Assembly: GCA_008921705.1 (NCBI GenBank)
Contig: VFFE01006833.1
Coordinates: forward strand, 563,729-627,728
Direction of reading: 5' to 3'
DNA from: Burhinus oedicnemus
Taxonomy: Eukaryota > Chordata > Aves > Charadriiformes > Burhinidae
Length of the DNA: 64,000 bases
Position numbers and translations under genes: made by a program. This document shows positions 52,281-63,578 of the stretch, piece after piece (the first letter of the stretch is position 1; every line of letters starts with the position of its first letter). Below the pieces are notes generated by a model that saw nothing but the letters and a program-made list of their open reading frames with translations, did not search any database and had not been told where the DNA came from.

Positions 52281-52375
52281 GCTCAACTAGAAGCTGTCCC
52301 TGATCATTGCAGGGGGTTTGGACTACATGACCTTTAAAGGTGCCTTCCAACCTCAACTATTCTATGATTCTATGA
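52281..52375 (+). mobile_element. CR1 LINE 3' terminus only
   Basis: About 95 bp of the CR1 non-coding 3' end: GTCCCTGATCATTGCAGGGG, GTTTGGACTACATGACC, TTCCAACCTCAACTATTC and TATGATTCTATGA. It is an extremely 5'-truncated copy, opposite in orientation to PRIMA1. Confidence 0.9.
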
Positions 52376-53012
52376 AACTAGTAGAATTGCACCCAGCTGT
52401 GAGACTGGTGCCAGCTGAGGACCATCATACTCATAAGTGCTTCTCCAAATTTTGCTGAAGGTCAGGAGCTCAGTCCCCAGAGCCCTGGAGGCTGTGGGCT
52501 CTCCAGGTGCAGGTTTTGTTACTCAACTCAGGGTGATGTGGAAAGATCTGTGAGTCAGTGTCAGCTCAAGCGTCCTCTCTTTTTTGCTGTATTTCATCAT
52601 GTAGGAGCCACTACAGATGTGTTTGGATAATTCACGTGGTAGGAGCAGGCTGCGTGTGTGTACCCAGGGCTGCCAACAGCAAGAGGCAGCCGGCATGGGA
52701 AAAACAAATCCTTCAAAAGAGCCTTCTAATGAAGTTTGTGGTACTGCTAGACCTTGATACAAATATAGATCTTCAGCTGTTATTCTAAAAGGCATTTCAG
52801 GAATAGGCAAAGTCTGTGTTCCCTTCCAACCATATCCATTGACAATCTTGGATTCCAGGGGAAAATTTCCTGGGAGGATGGGGGACAGGAGGCTGACCAG
52901 GAGATGGGGGGGCCTTGGTGTCTCCTCCTGGGGCAGAAAGCCATGCATGCATGCGTGCCATGCAGCGCCTCCTCGGTTTGCCCCAGCCTTACACCTGTCT
53001 TGTCCCCAGGCT

Positions 53013-53131
53013 CTGTATATACATATATGTATCATATACACGTATATGTATGCGTATAAACACACATACATACATAGAAAGGATATATATGATATATATA
53101 TATTTAATGTATGTATATAAAGGGGTATACA
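53013..53131. repeat. AT-rich alternating purine-pyrimidine (TATACA/TATG) region
   Basis: About 120 bases dominated by TA, CA and TG steps (GTATATACATATATGTATC, ACACACATACATACATA, GATATATATATAT). It carries several short palindromes. An open minus-strand frame (182 codons, 52523-53071) crosses it and encodes a meaningless Y/I-rich stretch. Likely an unstable, easily melted microsatellite. Confidence 0.85.
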
Positions 53132-54090
53132 TATGCATCCATAAATGAAACTGCTGCCAATAGTTTTGTTAAATGTGTTTGCATTCTGAGCGGCTCCTCA
53201 GGATTAATTAGTAAGTGTTGGTGACAGAATATGTGAGAAACTCTGCCAACTCCTTTTTTTCTTCTCCCTCTTCCCTGCATTTGAGATTCCTTACATCGGC
53301 TGAACACATAAAGGCAAACATTCACATTTGGGGCACCTCTGTATGTGTCTGAAATGATTAATTTTGAAGATATAGGAGCTATAAGATATGAATAGCTGCA
53401 CTTCGCTGTCTCCCTGGCAGGTCCAAAAATCACCTCATCAACCTCCCTTCACAGTTGTTGCCTGCAGACAACACACCCGGCCACGCTTGAAATGCTGAAG
53501 GGGAGATGTGGGAGCACATCACATCAAACGCAATGCTGGTATCAACAGGAGCCCAGGGGGCTAGGTCAGCTCCCCTCCCTGACTGGCCCACCATGGCCTC
53601 AACGACAGCCTGCAAGAGGCCATAACCCTCCTCTGCTCTGCCTGCAGACCACACAGCAAACACCAAGCAAAGACCCTGAGCAGACGCAGGGAGGGGAAGG
53701 TAGAGGCATTCCCAGATTTCAGCTATGGTGGATCCAAGACAGGAGGAGTCCCAGCAGGTCCAGCCTCAACCACAAGAGCTGGTGGCAGCACCAGATGCCA
53801 TTGTCAGCAGCATGTACATACAATTTAATCCTGAACACAGATAAACTGGATTTGGCCACAACTGCAATAGGGCAACTTCTTTGCACCATGGTAAGCCACG
53901 GTCATAACCAAACTCATCTAGCTGCTGGCCGGAGGGCTTTGGGCACAGACTGCTGTCCTCCTGGAACCCCAATGGCAGCTAGAGTCTTGTCCCCCTGGGA
54001 GCTATGAAATGACATAGAGGAGATACGGGGAGCAGACCACCACAGAGGAGCAAGACGGTGTCACATGCACTGCCGTATGCTTGCACGCAT

Positions 54091-54260
54091 TTGCCCAGAG
54101 AAGTTGTGGATGCCCCATCTTTGGAAGTGTTCAAGGCCAGGTTGGATGGGGCTTTGAGCAACCTGATCTAGGGAGATGTCCCTGCCCATGGCAAGGGGGT
54201 TGGACTAGAGGAGCTTTAAATGTGCCTTCTGACCCAAACCATTCTGTGATTCTATGATGT
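54091..54260 (+). mobile_element. CR1 LINE 3' end
   Basis: Starts within the ORF2 C-terminus (CCCAGAGAAGTTGTGGATGC, PREVVDAPS-like) and continues through GCCAGGTTGGATGGGGCTTT, a TAG-terminated SNLI, GGGGGTTGGACTAGAGGAGC and the terminal CATTCTGTGATTCTATGAT. Length 170 bp, similar in subtype to the copy at 33.9 kb. Confidence 0.92.
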
Positions 54261-55892
54261 TTAAATGTCTGGCATGGAGGTGCTTTGGCATTGCAGCTTC
54301 TGGGCATAACCTTTGGGACACAGCCCCAGCCCCGCTGCTGCTTCGCCCTTGCTTCCCCCTGAGAAGCAGAAACAAAGCAAGCTCCAAAGGAGAGCTCCAA
54401 ACACTAAAGCAGTGTTGAGTGGATTCAATCAAAAAAATACAACAAAATATGAGATTCCCACAGCACTGTGGCTTCCCATGGCTGTTCTGCTCAAAGTGAT
54501 GGACACACTGCTACCCGTTTAGAAAATTGAGGGAAAAAGGGGCTCAGGATGGGCAGCACAGAAAGCCAGTCTATTAACAGCCATCATTAACTCAAGAGAC
54601 CGGGCCAATGCAGCAGGAATGTAAAGCAGGAATGGATGACAGCTTCAATAACAGATGAAGTCCACTTGGGGCAAGTTCATTTCCAGTAAATCCGAACATG
54701 ATGGAAAGTATTTGGATTATCACAGTCCCCAAAGAGCAATGACCCAGAAAGCTGCTCTGCTGGACCTGTTCCCTGAGATCCTGCCACAGAGAAGAGGCAC
54801 AGGAGGAAGATGCTACCCAGCGAGGACAGACCAAAGAACTGCTTTAGATCAGCAATATCCTATCCCACCAGCCTCAGCTCTGGAGCACGGCTGTAACTGT
54901 ACATGATGTGCGATTAAAGAAAATAAGGATCACCTGATTTTAGAGCAAATTTTGATCCAGAGAAAAATCTATGTTGGTTTTCTTTCATTTTTTTTTTTTA
55001 AACTTCCTTATAGATCTGTGCCCTTCCTGTTGCTTGTAAACGTAGGGCCATTTCCAGAGTGCCATGAGCTAGTCGGGTAAACAGCTACTACCAGGCAATA
55101 GTGGTGTGCTCAGCAGAAAGCCTGTCCTGATTTACTGCCTCCCTGGAGTAGCTAGGTTAAATAATACTGGTGGAAATCAGCTACTCCTGCAGCAGATGAT
55201 ACTTCTGTTTATCACATTATGTTGCAGGCAAGTTTATATCATGCAGCTGCTCTGTGCATATGTTCCTACTACACTTTTAAGGGGGATACTGCAATCACTA
55301 CGCAGCGGGAACTTCTGCTATAATAAAAACATGTGTGGGATGATGCTGGAGAAATTCCCTCCCCCGCAGCTTTTACACTGTAGACGCTGTTATTCTATAC
55401 TCCTGGTTCCCTCATCTCCTAAGTTTTCTCCCCCTTTCTAAAAATACTTCCTTTCTGAAACAAGAAACATGCTCAGTTTTGTGCTTAGTTTTGGAGACTG
55501 GAGTTTGCAGAGGTGGAGGAAAGGGGCAGTTCCGCAGGAGTTTTCTGAAGGTCATGGGCGACAGAGGAGCACATGGCTCATTGCAAGAAACAGGACCGGA
55601 ACTGCTGGTGAAAAAACCCGAGCCTGGATACAGCCAGTCAAAAAGAGAGGAGCTGGGAGGGGGATTTTTAAGTGTGGTGCTTAAGATCTAAGCTTTAGAG
55701 GTTATTGAACCTGCACCCATTTAGGTTTGGGTTTTGCAGTGCATTTCGCTAAAGCCCCATGCTGCTGTGCTGCCTTTGGAGGTCGCGTGCAGCTGCTTTT
55801 CCCTGGCAGATCTGAAAGTCCTTTAGAAAATGAACATATCATTAGCACCAAAATAAAAAATAATAGCAGATGAAAGCATTGGTCGCCTAGGC

Positions 55893-55995
55893 GTAAGTGA
55901 AGCACATTGTGAGGAAGCGGCTTGCACAAAGTCACCGCAGCGCAGTGAAAAAGCCAGGAAACTAAATGTCTTTTGACTCCCGGCCAGTCCTACCC
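55893..55995 (-). mobile_element. MIR-like SINE relic
   Basis: Plus-strand words AAGCGGCTTGCACAAAGTCA, CCGCAGCGCAGTGAAAAAGC and AGGAAACTAAATGTCTTTTG, then ACTCCCGGCCAG, follow the MIR reverse complement segment by segment (AAGTGACTTGCCCAAGGTCA, CACAGCTAGTAAGTGGCAGAGC, GAACCCAGGTCTGTCTGACTCC). Diverged but colinear over about 100 bases. Confidence 0.6.
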
Positions 55996-57334
55996 TCTGG
56001 ATCGTGTTGCCTCCTCCTTGGGAGTAGATGCAAACACTGGATTTGGCCATAACTGCATTACAGGGGTGGAAACGGCAAAATCCCTTGTTGACTTCCCAGC
56101 CAGGCGCCAGATCTCTGCCCCAAGCCGGCACGCTGACGCCGTGCCCGGGAGCTCTGTGTGGCTGAGATCTATGGACAGAAATGAGGTGGGATCCCATAAG
56201 GCGCCCGGGAAGGGCTGATGCTAAGCTTGTGGGATCACTTGCATTGGTTTTGCATGGCTGCAGAGGAAAACTAGTATTTCAGTTCAGAGTCCCATGCTGA
56301 TGGAAGGATGATGATGCATACAGCAGAGTAGTCAAGGGAGCTATCAAAAAAAGTAGGGAGGGAAAGTCTATGCTCCAAACGATCGACAGGCTGGGGGCCA
56401 GATCTGCCAGCCTTAATCCTATTAGGTTGTTGGTGAAGCCGATGGGACCCACCAGAACTGAGGTGCGACCCTGCAAATAGGAGCAAAACGTGGTTTCAGC
56501 TGCCAAGGTCTTTTGGAGGAGAGCGGGGTTAGAGAGCACAGAGGGAGAGTCTGTTCTCTAAAGCAGGATCTGGAGAAGCGGTAGCATTTAAAGGCCTTGT
56601 GGAAAAAAGGCTTTTAAGGAGATTACATCATAGCTAGTTTCTGTGTTAACACTCGGCTCCGGCATTTATCTTTACAATGGACGCTCACGTCAGCCACTGC
56701 CCTCTGATCTGACTTTGTCACATGTTTTTCTAACCAGCAGTCTCCCGATGCGACGCCGCTTCTCCCTTGCCATCTGATTCTCCCTCAGCAAAAAGGACTG
56801 AATTGTTTTCACCCTGATTAAATCACACCCTATGGGTTTCCGTCCCGAGCAAATGAGACCTGAAGCCCGTGCCTTGCAAGGCACCCTCCTCCTCGCAGCG
56901 GGACGGTCATTCTGGAGAGCCTCGTGGGCATCCTCGCCTTTCCCCGCTCTCCGCAACCTGGATCAGCGCCAGGCTGGGCAGCACTGAGACAGTCCTAGTG
57001 ACACCCCATGGGCAGTCCCAAGCGCTGCCTCCCTGTGAGAGCCGTCGCTCTGGCAAACCCTGCTTTCCGAAACGCAGGAGTCGTCGACCAGATTAGTGGG
57101 TATCTGGTGCCTCTAAGAAACAGGTCACAAATGTCTGAAAATTTACTGTTAAATTAGTACCCTGGAATTTTATTTTAGAAGGTGACCTCATTAACAGGGG
57201 TTCTCAGCACTCAGAAAGCCAGGATGCTTTAACTTGGGTAGGTAGATATACACCCTTAAATTTAATCTCCTGAGTTTTGTGACAGAGGCTTTAACCTCTC
57301 TTTACTTAGGCAGAGTGTCACCCTGGGTAGAAGA

Positions 57335-57455
57335 CAGAAATTCCTCTCAGGATGTGGGTTCCAGCCTCAGCTCTCCCCCTTGCTTGTTGGGTGATTTTGG
57401 AAATATCTTCACCCCCAGCCTCTGTTTCTCCTCCTCCAGGATGGTGACAGCAGTC
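57335..57455 (+). mobile_element. MIR-like SINE relic (core region)
   Basis: Plus-strand words GGGTTCCAGCCTCAGCTCTC, CTTGCTTGTTGGGTGATTTTGG, TCTTCACCCCCAGCCTCTG and TTTCTCCTCCTCCAGGATGG are colinear with the MIR core (GGGTTCGAATCCCGGCTCTG, TAGCTGTGTGACCTTGGGC, TTACTTAACCTCTCTGTGCC, TCAGTTTCCTCATCTGTAAAATGG). It is antisense to PRIMA1. Confidence 0.65.
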
Positions 57456-58040
57456 TCAGCTTTCCAAACTGTTGCAAAACGTAGGGATAAAAAGTGCAAC
57501 TTAAGGCTGCATGCCAGCACTGTTGTTATTCATTTCCCAGTTCTCTAATAGGGTAAATATGTACATTTATAAGTACTTACTCTATATTTCTACAAGAACG
57601 AGCTGTATTTCGCTGACCTTCCCGTCAACTACCTATTCAAGCAAACACAGCAGCGAGGCCACGGTCTCTGGCAGAACAACAGCAGAACGGCACTGACCTG
57701 GGGACAGTAATTCTCAGTTCTTTTGAACAGAGGCACCACTGAGAGGCACAGAGACGCGCCAGCACAGTACCATCCACTCCGTTGCACAAACACGCAGTCT
57801 GGCTCTCCAGCGGCGAGCGACAACACGCACAGAGAGCACCAGCTCTTCTTCAGCGGGGAAAAATCCGTGCTGAGGATCATCTGCTTGCCCCAGCAAACTG
57901 TGGGACCTCGTCACGTTACGGCAGTGAAAAAGAGCATCCTGGAGACAAGAGGCTTGAAAACACTGAACCTTCATGCCAAGTCTGCTTTGCCATTTCGGCG
58001 CTCCGATGCCTGAAAGCGTGTTTCCACCAGTATTCAACAA

Positions 58041-58073
58041 GCGCGCGCACACACACACACACACATACATACA
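58041..58073. repeat. (GC)n-(AC)n alternating purine-pyrimidine tract
   Basis: Four GC units pass into about nine AC units and then ATAC units, giving 33 bases of uninterrupted purine-pyrimidine alternation. This is the sequence class most prone to left-handed Z-DNA, and a length-polymorphic microsatellite. Confidence 0.9.
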
Positions 58074-59630
58074 GATATCTATATATGTCCCTCCCCCATT
58101 CTGCTTTGGCCGGCACAGATTTCCTAGAGAGGATCTAAAAACAAGTATGATGCACAGAGTTGAGCGAACTCCCAACATGTTTTAAGAATGAGTTTAACAC
58201 CTGTAATAGGCTGTAATCAGCCTTGCAGACCAAGTTGAGTACTGCAGCCCGTCCCCTGCCAGCACGCCCCAGGTATGCGTGTGCTGTGGCCACTTCTGCG
58301 ACGAGCCAGTCAGCCACCCTGCTGTGCGAGGCTCTGGCGTCCTCGCTGTGTCTCATAACAAGGTTGAAAAAACCCAGAAGCTTCTGTTTTGGTGTTTGCT
58401 GTGGTTGGCCCCTTGCCCGCTGAGACCCACAGAGCTCAGTACAGGTGTGAGCAACTTCAACGCAGGCAGGAGGAGGTTTGCTGCCATGAATGAAACATGT
58501 GGAGACTCCTTCAAGCTTCTTGGGAATAGGCCACCTTTGCTTGCAGGCTTACGGCACTGGGCCCTGAGGCATTTGACATCAGACAAAAGTAAAGACCAGA
58601 GAAAGAAGTAAAGGGTCAACTCCAAACTGGAACCCACTGGGGACAGGAAATGCATTTTCCCACAGAGCTTTCCTCCTCCATGACGTAGACAGTACCACCT
58701 CCCAGATCCACTGCAGTAAGAGAGGTGTGAAGAGAAATGAGTCTTCTGGACAGTTGTCTCCCCCAGTCGAGCTTGCTTTCTTTCAGGCTGTTTCAGAGGC
58801 TGTTTTAGGGCAGAAGATGGGCTCTTCACCAGCTACCAGGTATTTCAGGGACAGACAGGCTCCTGCATGGGACAGTGCAGCTGCAGAGGGCATCTCATGA
58901 AGAAGTGACTGCCAAGGAGCAAAGACATGAGTAGAAAATTGGCCTTATCCTCCCTGTGTCCTCCCTCGTGACCTGCTGGCCACCACTCGCCTCAGATCAA
59001 CAGCGAGGAAGTGCTTGGTAAACAGCACATAGAAAGCACCCTCTCCAGAACAAGGTGGTGCGGGCCATGGCTTAGGACACTTGCTGAGAGTTAGATGGTT
59101 TGGAGAGCTCATTCAGCACCTACTGGCATTTTTATGTGATAAAAGCCCTTAAAAAGCTAGCCCTTGCTTTTACTGAGCCTCAGGCACACTTGGATGAAAC
59201 CCATGCCCCAAGAGGTGCTGTGAAGGCAGGTACAGGTGAGCCTGTTAAGGTGCTGTGGTAGTGGCACCCATATGGACACTGTAAGTACTGTCCTGGTTTG
59301 AGGTAAAACAAGACCAATTTTGTTCAGTAACTTTACTTTTTAGCTAGGCCTCTTCTAACTGCTGAAATTAACAGTGTATTGTGCAGAAACTATTCACTCT
59401 CAGAGTGATAAGACCCACGTTTACAGTTGATGCCAAGGAATGGGATGCAGAGAGGCTCCTGCTTATCCTTATTGCTGTAACACTCAAGGGCAGCCAACTT
59501 TGGTATTTGCCCCGTTGGAGGGTGGGAAGCGGAAAAGCGTAGAGGGGTCACACCTGCGGGGAGGAGCGGACAGGACAGGGGACCCAAAACTGACCAACAG
59601 GTTATTCCATCCCATCTGCATCATGCTCAG

Positions 59631-59636
59631 TATAAA
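59631..59636 (+). promoter_or_regulatory. TATA box of the solo LTR
   Basis: TATAAA in TCAGTATAAAGCTGAGG, about 340 bases into the LTR and 250 bases before the ATTAAA signal, the expected place for the U3 core promoter. Transcription would start near 59660 and run on the plus strand, antisense to PRIMA1. Confidence 0.6.
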
Positions 59637-59880
59637 GCTGAGGGATCAAAGGGTCAGGGCTCTTTCTTCAATGGCCGGCGTCCTGGGAGGACTCTGTCTC
59701 TGCGTCTGCCTTTGATCCCAATCCTGAATCCAGATCCGGAATCCAGTTCCCATCTGTCACTGAGTCCAGTCTGGGACTTCCCCAGTGCCTGCCGGTGACG
59801 TGATTGTCATCCTGGGAGCTTGATACAGTTTTATATATATTTCATTATTTTATTTTTTATTATTTTATTATTACTATTTC

Positions 59881-59886
59881 ATTAAA
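59881..59886 (+). terminator. LTR polyadenylation signal (ATTAAA)
   Basis: ATTAAA directly follows the AT-rich (TATTTTATT) part of the LTR and precedes the CT-rich tract at about 59918-59941. The position fits the end of R. Confidence 0.55.
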
Positions 59887-62034
59887 GTAATTTAGTTCCT
59901 TCTAAACTCTTAAGTCTCTCTTTTTCTCTCTCTCTCTCTCCCGCCTCCCTTCAAAGTGGAGCAGGAGAGAGAGAGCATCTGTCGTTCCGCCTGATTGGGC
60001 CCATGTGGCCCAAACCACGACAGTACGTATAGTGACAGTCCTTCCAGGCTATCCTGTTAATTCCCCTACCTGCTGATATACGCTCCTTTGTCAGGGTTTT
60101 GTTGAAGCTGTTTTATCACTGACAGAGGAGAAACAGGGCATAACATAGTGCTGTTTTGCACCACGGGTTCTTGTCATGCCCCTCAGGCTGCCTCCTTTTC
60201 TTTCATTACTGTGCGGTGACGATGTGGCCATAGGCTCTGCCTCTTGCTCCCGGCACGGTGAACACCTTATCGTCCTTGCTGTGTGGTGGGTGGTGCAGCC
60301 TCCTCTTCGACGAGTGGTAGGACGGGACAGAGCTGATCAATTCTACAGCAATTACTGTTCACTTTTGAGCCTAAAAATAATAATAATCTTCAGTGCTTGA
60401 CATCCACTAGTCTCAAATCCAGTTTACAAAGGTGAAAAAATATCTCTGTTTCAGATACGACAGCTCTGAGTGGCTGACAGGGTAGTTGACTCTCTTGGGA
60501 GCTCCCGGCAGGTTGGTGGCAGAGGGAGAAGCAGCACCCTGAACTCTCTTTTTGCTATTCCCCGCAGGGCGGGCAAGACCCGTTCTCTGCAGGAGTCACA
60601 GTATGTCACCATCAAGTCTTCTGAAAGCTGATGATCCAGCTCTTGCAGTGAACAGGCCTTCAAAGGAGGGATGATGTAGGCTGAAATTCAAACTGAAATA
60701 TGGTTTCAGAAGTTGAAGCTCCTATATTGATGACCAGCCTCTCACCAGCAAATGATTAATAAGATACCTCAGGGCTGGCAGATTCAATCCCACAGAAAGA
60801 TGACAGATTTGCTTGGTATAATGTTCTATATATAGATCGAATTAAGGTCCAGACCTGCACCACCTCTTCAGGCTGAATGGTATTCACGAGTGGGGCCATC
60901 AAAGTCACAGGCTATGAAATGTGAGTAAAATTCAGTCCTCCTGGTATGATTAAGATGTTATCTCTTAGATCCTTAGCAGCTTTTTAAAGAGCTCGGGAAC
61001 CTCCAGATAATAGCAAAGATTGGATAAGCCTCACAGCTTGGAGCTGAAACTTTCTCAAAATTCGTGCCTCCGGGGAAGGCATATATGAAACCAGCTTTGG
61101 CCAACTGCAGGCTGAATATTCTAACACAAATTGTGCAAGACTTGGAAATACGCAGAATATTTTCCTAATGTGTTAGTAGCAGCAGTTTCTAAGGCACTGG
61201 TTTGTGTCCATCTCTGAAAAATTAACGGTTTGTCTGTTGGGCATTCCGATGCTATATGGAGAGAGTGACTATAATAGACATATACTTTAGACTGGTAAGT
61301 ACAGATGGCTTTAAAGAGTTCACTTTATAAAGAAAGCCATATTGCAAGTCATATGTCTGAGTTTTAGGGAACAGCCGGCTGGCTATGTAGCAGATACTTC
61401 TGTTAGCGTATAGCATCTATATAAACATAATCCTCCTGTTTGATATCACATAGTTTATTCCTTGTACCACTTCAATGGCTCAGTTATTGTTGGAAGTAAG
61501 GGCTACAGCTATCACTTAAAAATGTCCCTGAGGAGACCAGTTAATCACTTCCATCCCTAGTGCACTCAAGTTCCTTTTCCAAATTGTATTCAGATTCAAC
61601 TCAAGGGAAATAAAATTGATGACCCACCCAGAGTAAAACTGAACCAAAGTGTGAAATATCTTCCAAACCAGGGGTAAATTTAATTTTAATAAAAATAAAA
61701 TCACATTTATCAACTGATAAATTTTAATGCAGTGTCCATAAAATATAGAATACTTAAAATGGCAATTACATCACATTAACAGATCACGTCATTTCACCAT
61801 GACAAATGCCCAACATGAAGTCCTCAGTCACCACTCAGAGTACATTTGTAACTCTCTGAAAGCTAAAAGACAAGGCACAGGCTACCTTACAGTCACAAAA
61901 GCAAGCAAATTGGTTACTAGTTGCTATCTGCACTTTTCTCAGGCTTAACACAGAAGTCTGGACCTGCACAGGTAGGTGAGTCTTTGCAGAGATGCTGCTC
62001 ACCATCACTCCCTGCAGTAGGCAGCCAGCGCTGC

Positions 62035-62610
62035 AGAATCATAGAATCATTTAGGTTGGAAAAGACCTTTCAGATCATCTAGTCCAACCATTGACCCTAC
62101 TCTACCAGGTCTGCCACTAAACCATGTCTCTAAGCACCACATCTACATGACTTTTAAACACATCTAGGGATGGTGACTCAACCACCTCCCTGGGCAGCCT
62201 GTTCCAATGTTTGATAACTCTTTCAGTCAACAATTTTTTCCTAATGTGCAGCCTAAACCTCCCCTGGTGCAACTTGAACCCGTTTCCTCTTGTCCTATCG
62301 CCAGTTACTTGGGAGAAGAGACCAGCTCCCATCTCGCTACACCCTCCTTTCAGGTAGTTGTAGAGAGCAATAAGGTCTCCCCTCAGCCTTCTCTTCTCCA
62401 GACTAAACAATCTTAATTCCTTCAGCCGCTCCTCATAAGACGTGTTCTCCAGACCCCTCACCGGCTTTGTTGCCCTTCTCTGGACACGCTCTAGCACCTC
62501 AATGTCCCTCCTATCCTGGGGCGCCCAAAACTGAAGAGACTGCTCAAGCTGCGGCCTCACCAGCGCTGAGTACAGGGACACCATCACTTCCCTCCTCCTG
62601 CTGGCCACAC
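62035..62610 (-). mobile_element. CR1 LINE 3' half, sense to PRIMA1
   Basis: The 3' end is at 62035 (reverse complement of ATGATTCTATGATTCTG, then TCTTTTCCAACCTAAATG). Coding content on the minus strand starts abruptly near 62610 at [19 protein letters not shown] and stays open through [40 protein letters not shown] and [20 protein letters not shown] to a stop at 62117. About 164 codons are thus intact. The open frame extends 5' into non-CR1 flanking DNA up to 62722, so its first 37 or so residues are host sequence. A truncated copy with no RT catalytic motifs. Confidence 0.94.
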
Positions 62611-62798
62611 TATATGGCCATGATGATGCCCCACAAAGCCGAGGCAGAGCACCTGCAGCTTCCCAAATCAAACCAAAGGTTAAACCAAACCCTCCCTCTG
62701 CTCCACTGATGGTCATTCCCACTGGTAGTGGCTATGAAATAAGATTATGCACTGCTTCCAAAAGGAAAGTAAAATGTCCAGGGATGATTCAATAGAAT

Positions 62799-62868
62799 CT
62801 GCTCCACTGGTAAAAGTCCAGTTTAATAGCAGCAGTGCTCCTGGTAAAAGTCCAGTTTAATAGCAGCA
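62799..62868. repeat. Short tandem duplication, two units of about 35 bp
   Basis: The 28-base word starting CTGGTAAAAGTCCAG and ending TAGCAGCA occurs at 62807-62834 and again identically at 62841-62868. The preceding TGCTCC is also shared, with a 2-base difference (CCACTGG versus CCTGG). Near identity indicates a recent local slippage or duplication. Confidence 0.95.
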
Positions 62869-63565
62869 TTTGTCAAGGAACAGATCTTTGTGTAAAATAT
62901 TTCTAACCAATGAACTGATAAAATATCAGCTCCATTTAAAAGGCACTTCAAAATTATAAACCGATTCATTTTAATAACAATTTGGAATTCACAATTTGCT
63001 ACCATAAATATGTGATTATAATGTGATATGATTTACTAGCAGAAGTGTTAAATTAACTTGCATAATTATTAATAACAGTTTTTGGCAGTGGCATCAGTTG
63101 TTAACCTATGCTTGTACTATATTAATGCACACTATGTACTCACGTTGGGATAACATCCCAAATGTCCACACTGCTGCTACGTTGACTTAAAAATTACCGT
63201 TGTTGCAATCACACAGGCGGTGCCAACGCCTTTATATCGTGTTTACAACAAAGACAATGCCCAAAACGATTACGAGAACATACATTTCTGTGGGTCTGCT
63301 TTACCAAGGTCAGCTGCTTAGCCCTCCCTGCTAGAACAGCTTGCACCAATTAAGAATTTACTTCTGACTTGTTGAGATGAGGCACAACTCCTTCTGCCAT
63401 GGGCAGGGGAACCTACAATTACTTGTAAATCAGCAGCCTCTGACTCATCAGTAATTTCACTGAAGATTTGTTATCTTCTTAATCAGTGAAATGGTAGGCA
63501 TGTACAAATGGACTGCCATCCACACAGGGAATTAATGTCTTCAGCTTAGCCAACTCCTTTTGCTT

Positions 63566-63578
63566 AAAAAAAAAAAAA
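63566..63578. repeat. Poly-A tract (13 A)
   Basis: Thirteen A residues after TGCTT. No retroelement body precedes it. Simple homopolymer. Confidence 0.8.

Larger units (their letters stand above)
59285..60026 (+). mobile_element. Solo endogenous retroviral LTR with 4-bp target duplication
   Basis: The LTR proper runs 59289-60022 (734 bp) and begins TGTCCTGGTTTG and ends CAAACCACGACA. The outer 12 bases are inverted repeats with one mismatch. It is flanked by the direct repeat GTAC at 59285-59288 and 60023-60026. Inside are a TATAAA (59631), an AT-rich stretch with ATTAAA (59881) and a CT-rich tract, in the order expected for U3, R and U5. No gag, pol or env coding sequence adjoins it, so it is a solo LTR left by recombination. 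The TGTCCTGGTTT start and CCACGACA end are widespread among bird ERV LTRs. The 4-bp duplication is more usual for ERV1-like than for ERVL (5 bp) or ERVK (6 bp), so I leave the class open. Confidence 0.88.

Noticed and set aside
52523..53071. 182-codon minus-strand frame
   Set aside because: Its start lies in the TATACA microsatellite, giving a Y/I/M-rich peptide, and the remainder has no resemblance to a known protein.
53492..54007. 171-codon plus-strand frame
   Set aside because: Gln/Pro/Ser-rich composition, no known domain and no splice context, in a GC-rich patch just before a CR1 fragment.
57714..58178. 154-codon minus-strand frame with a CVCVCV run
   Set aside because: The run is the AC microsatellite; the rest has no recognisable domain and lies inside the PRIMA1 intron.
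62611..62722. N-terminal 37 codons of the minus-strand frame joined to CR1 coding sequence
   Set aside because: A chance open extension into flanking host DNA, not a host-CR1 fusion gene; no splice or promoter evidence.
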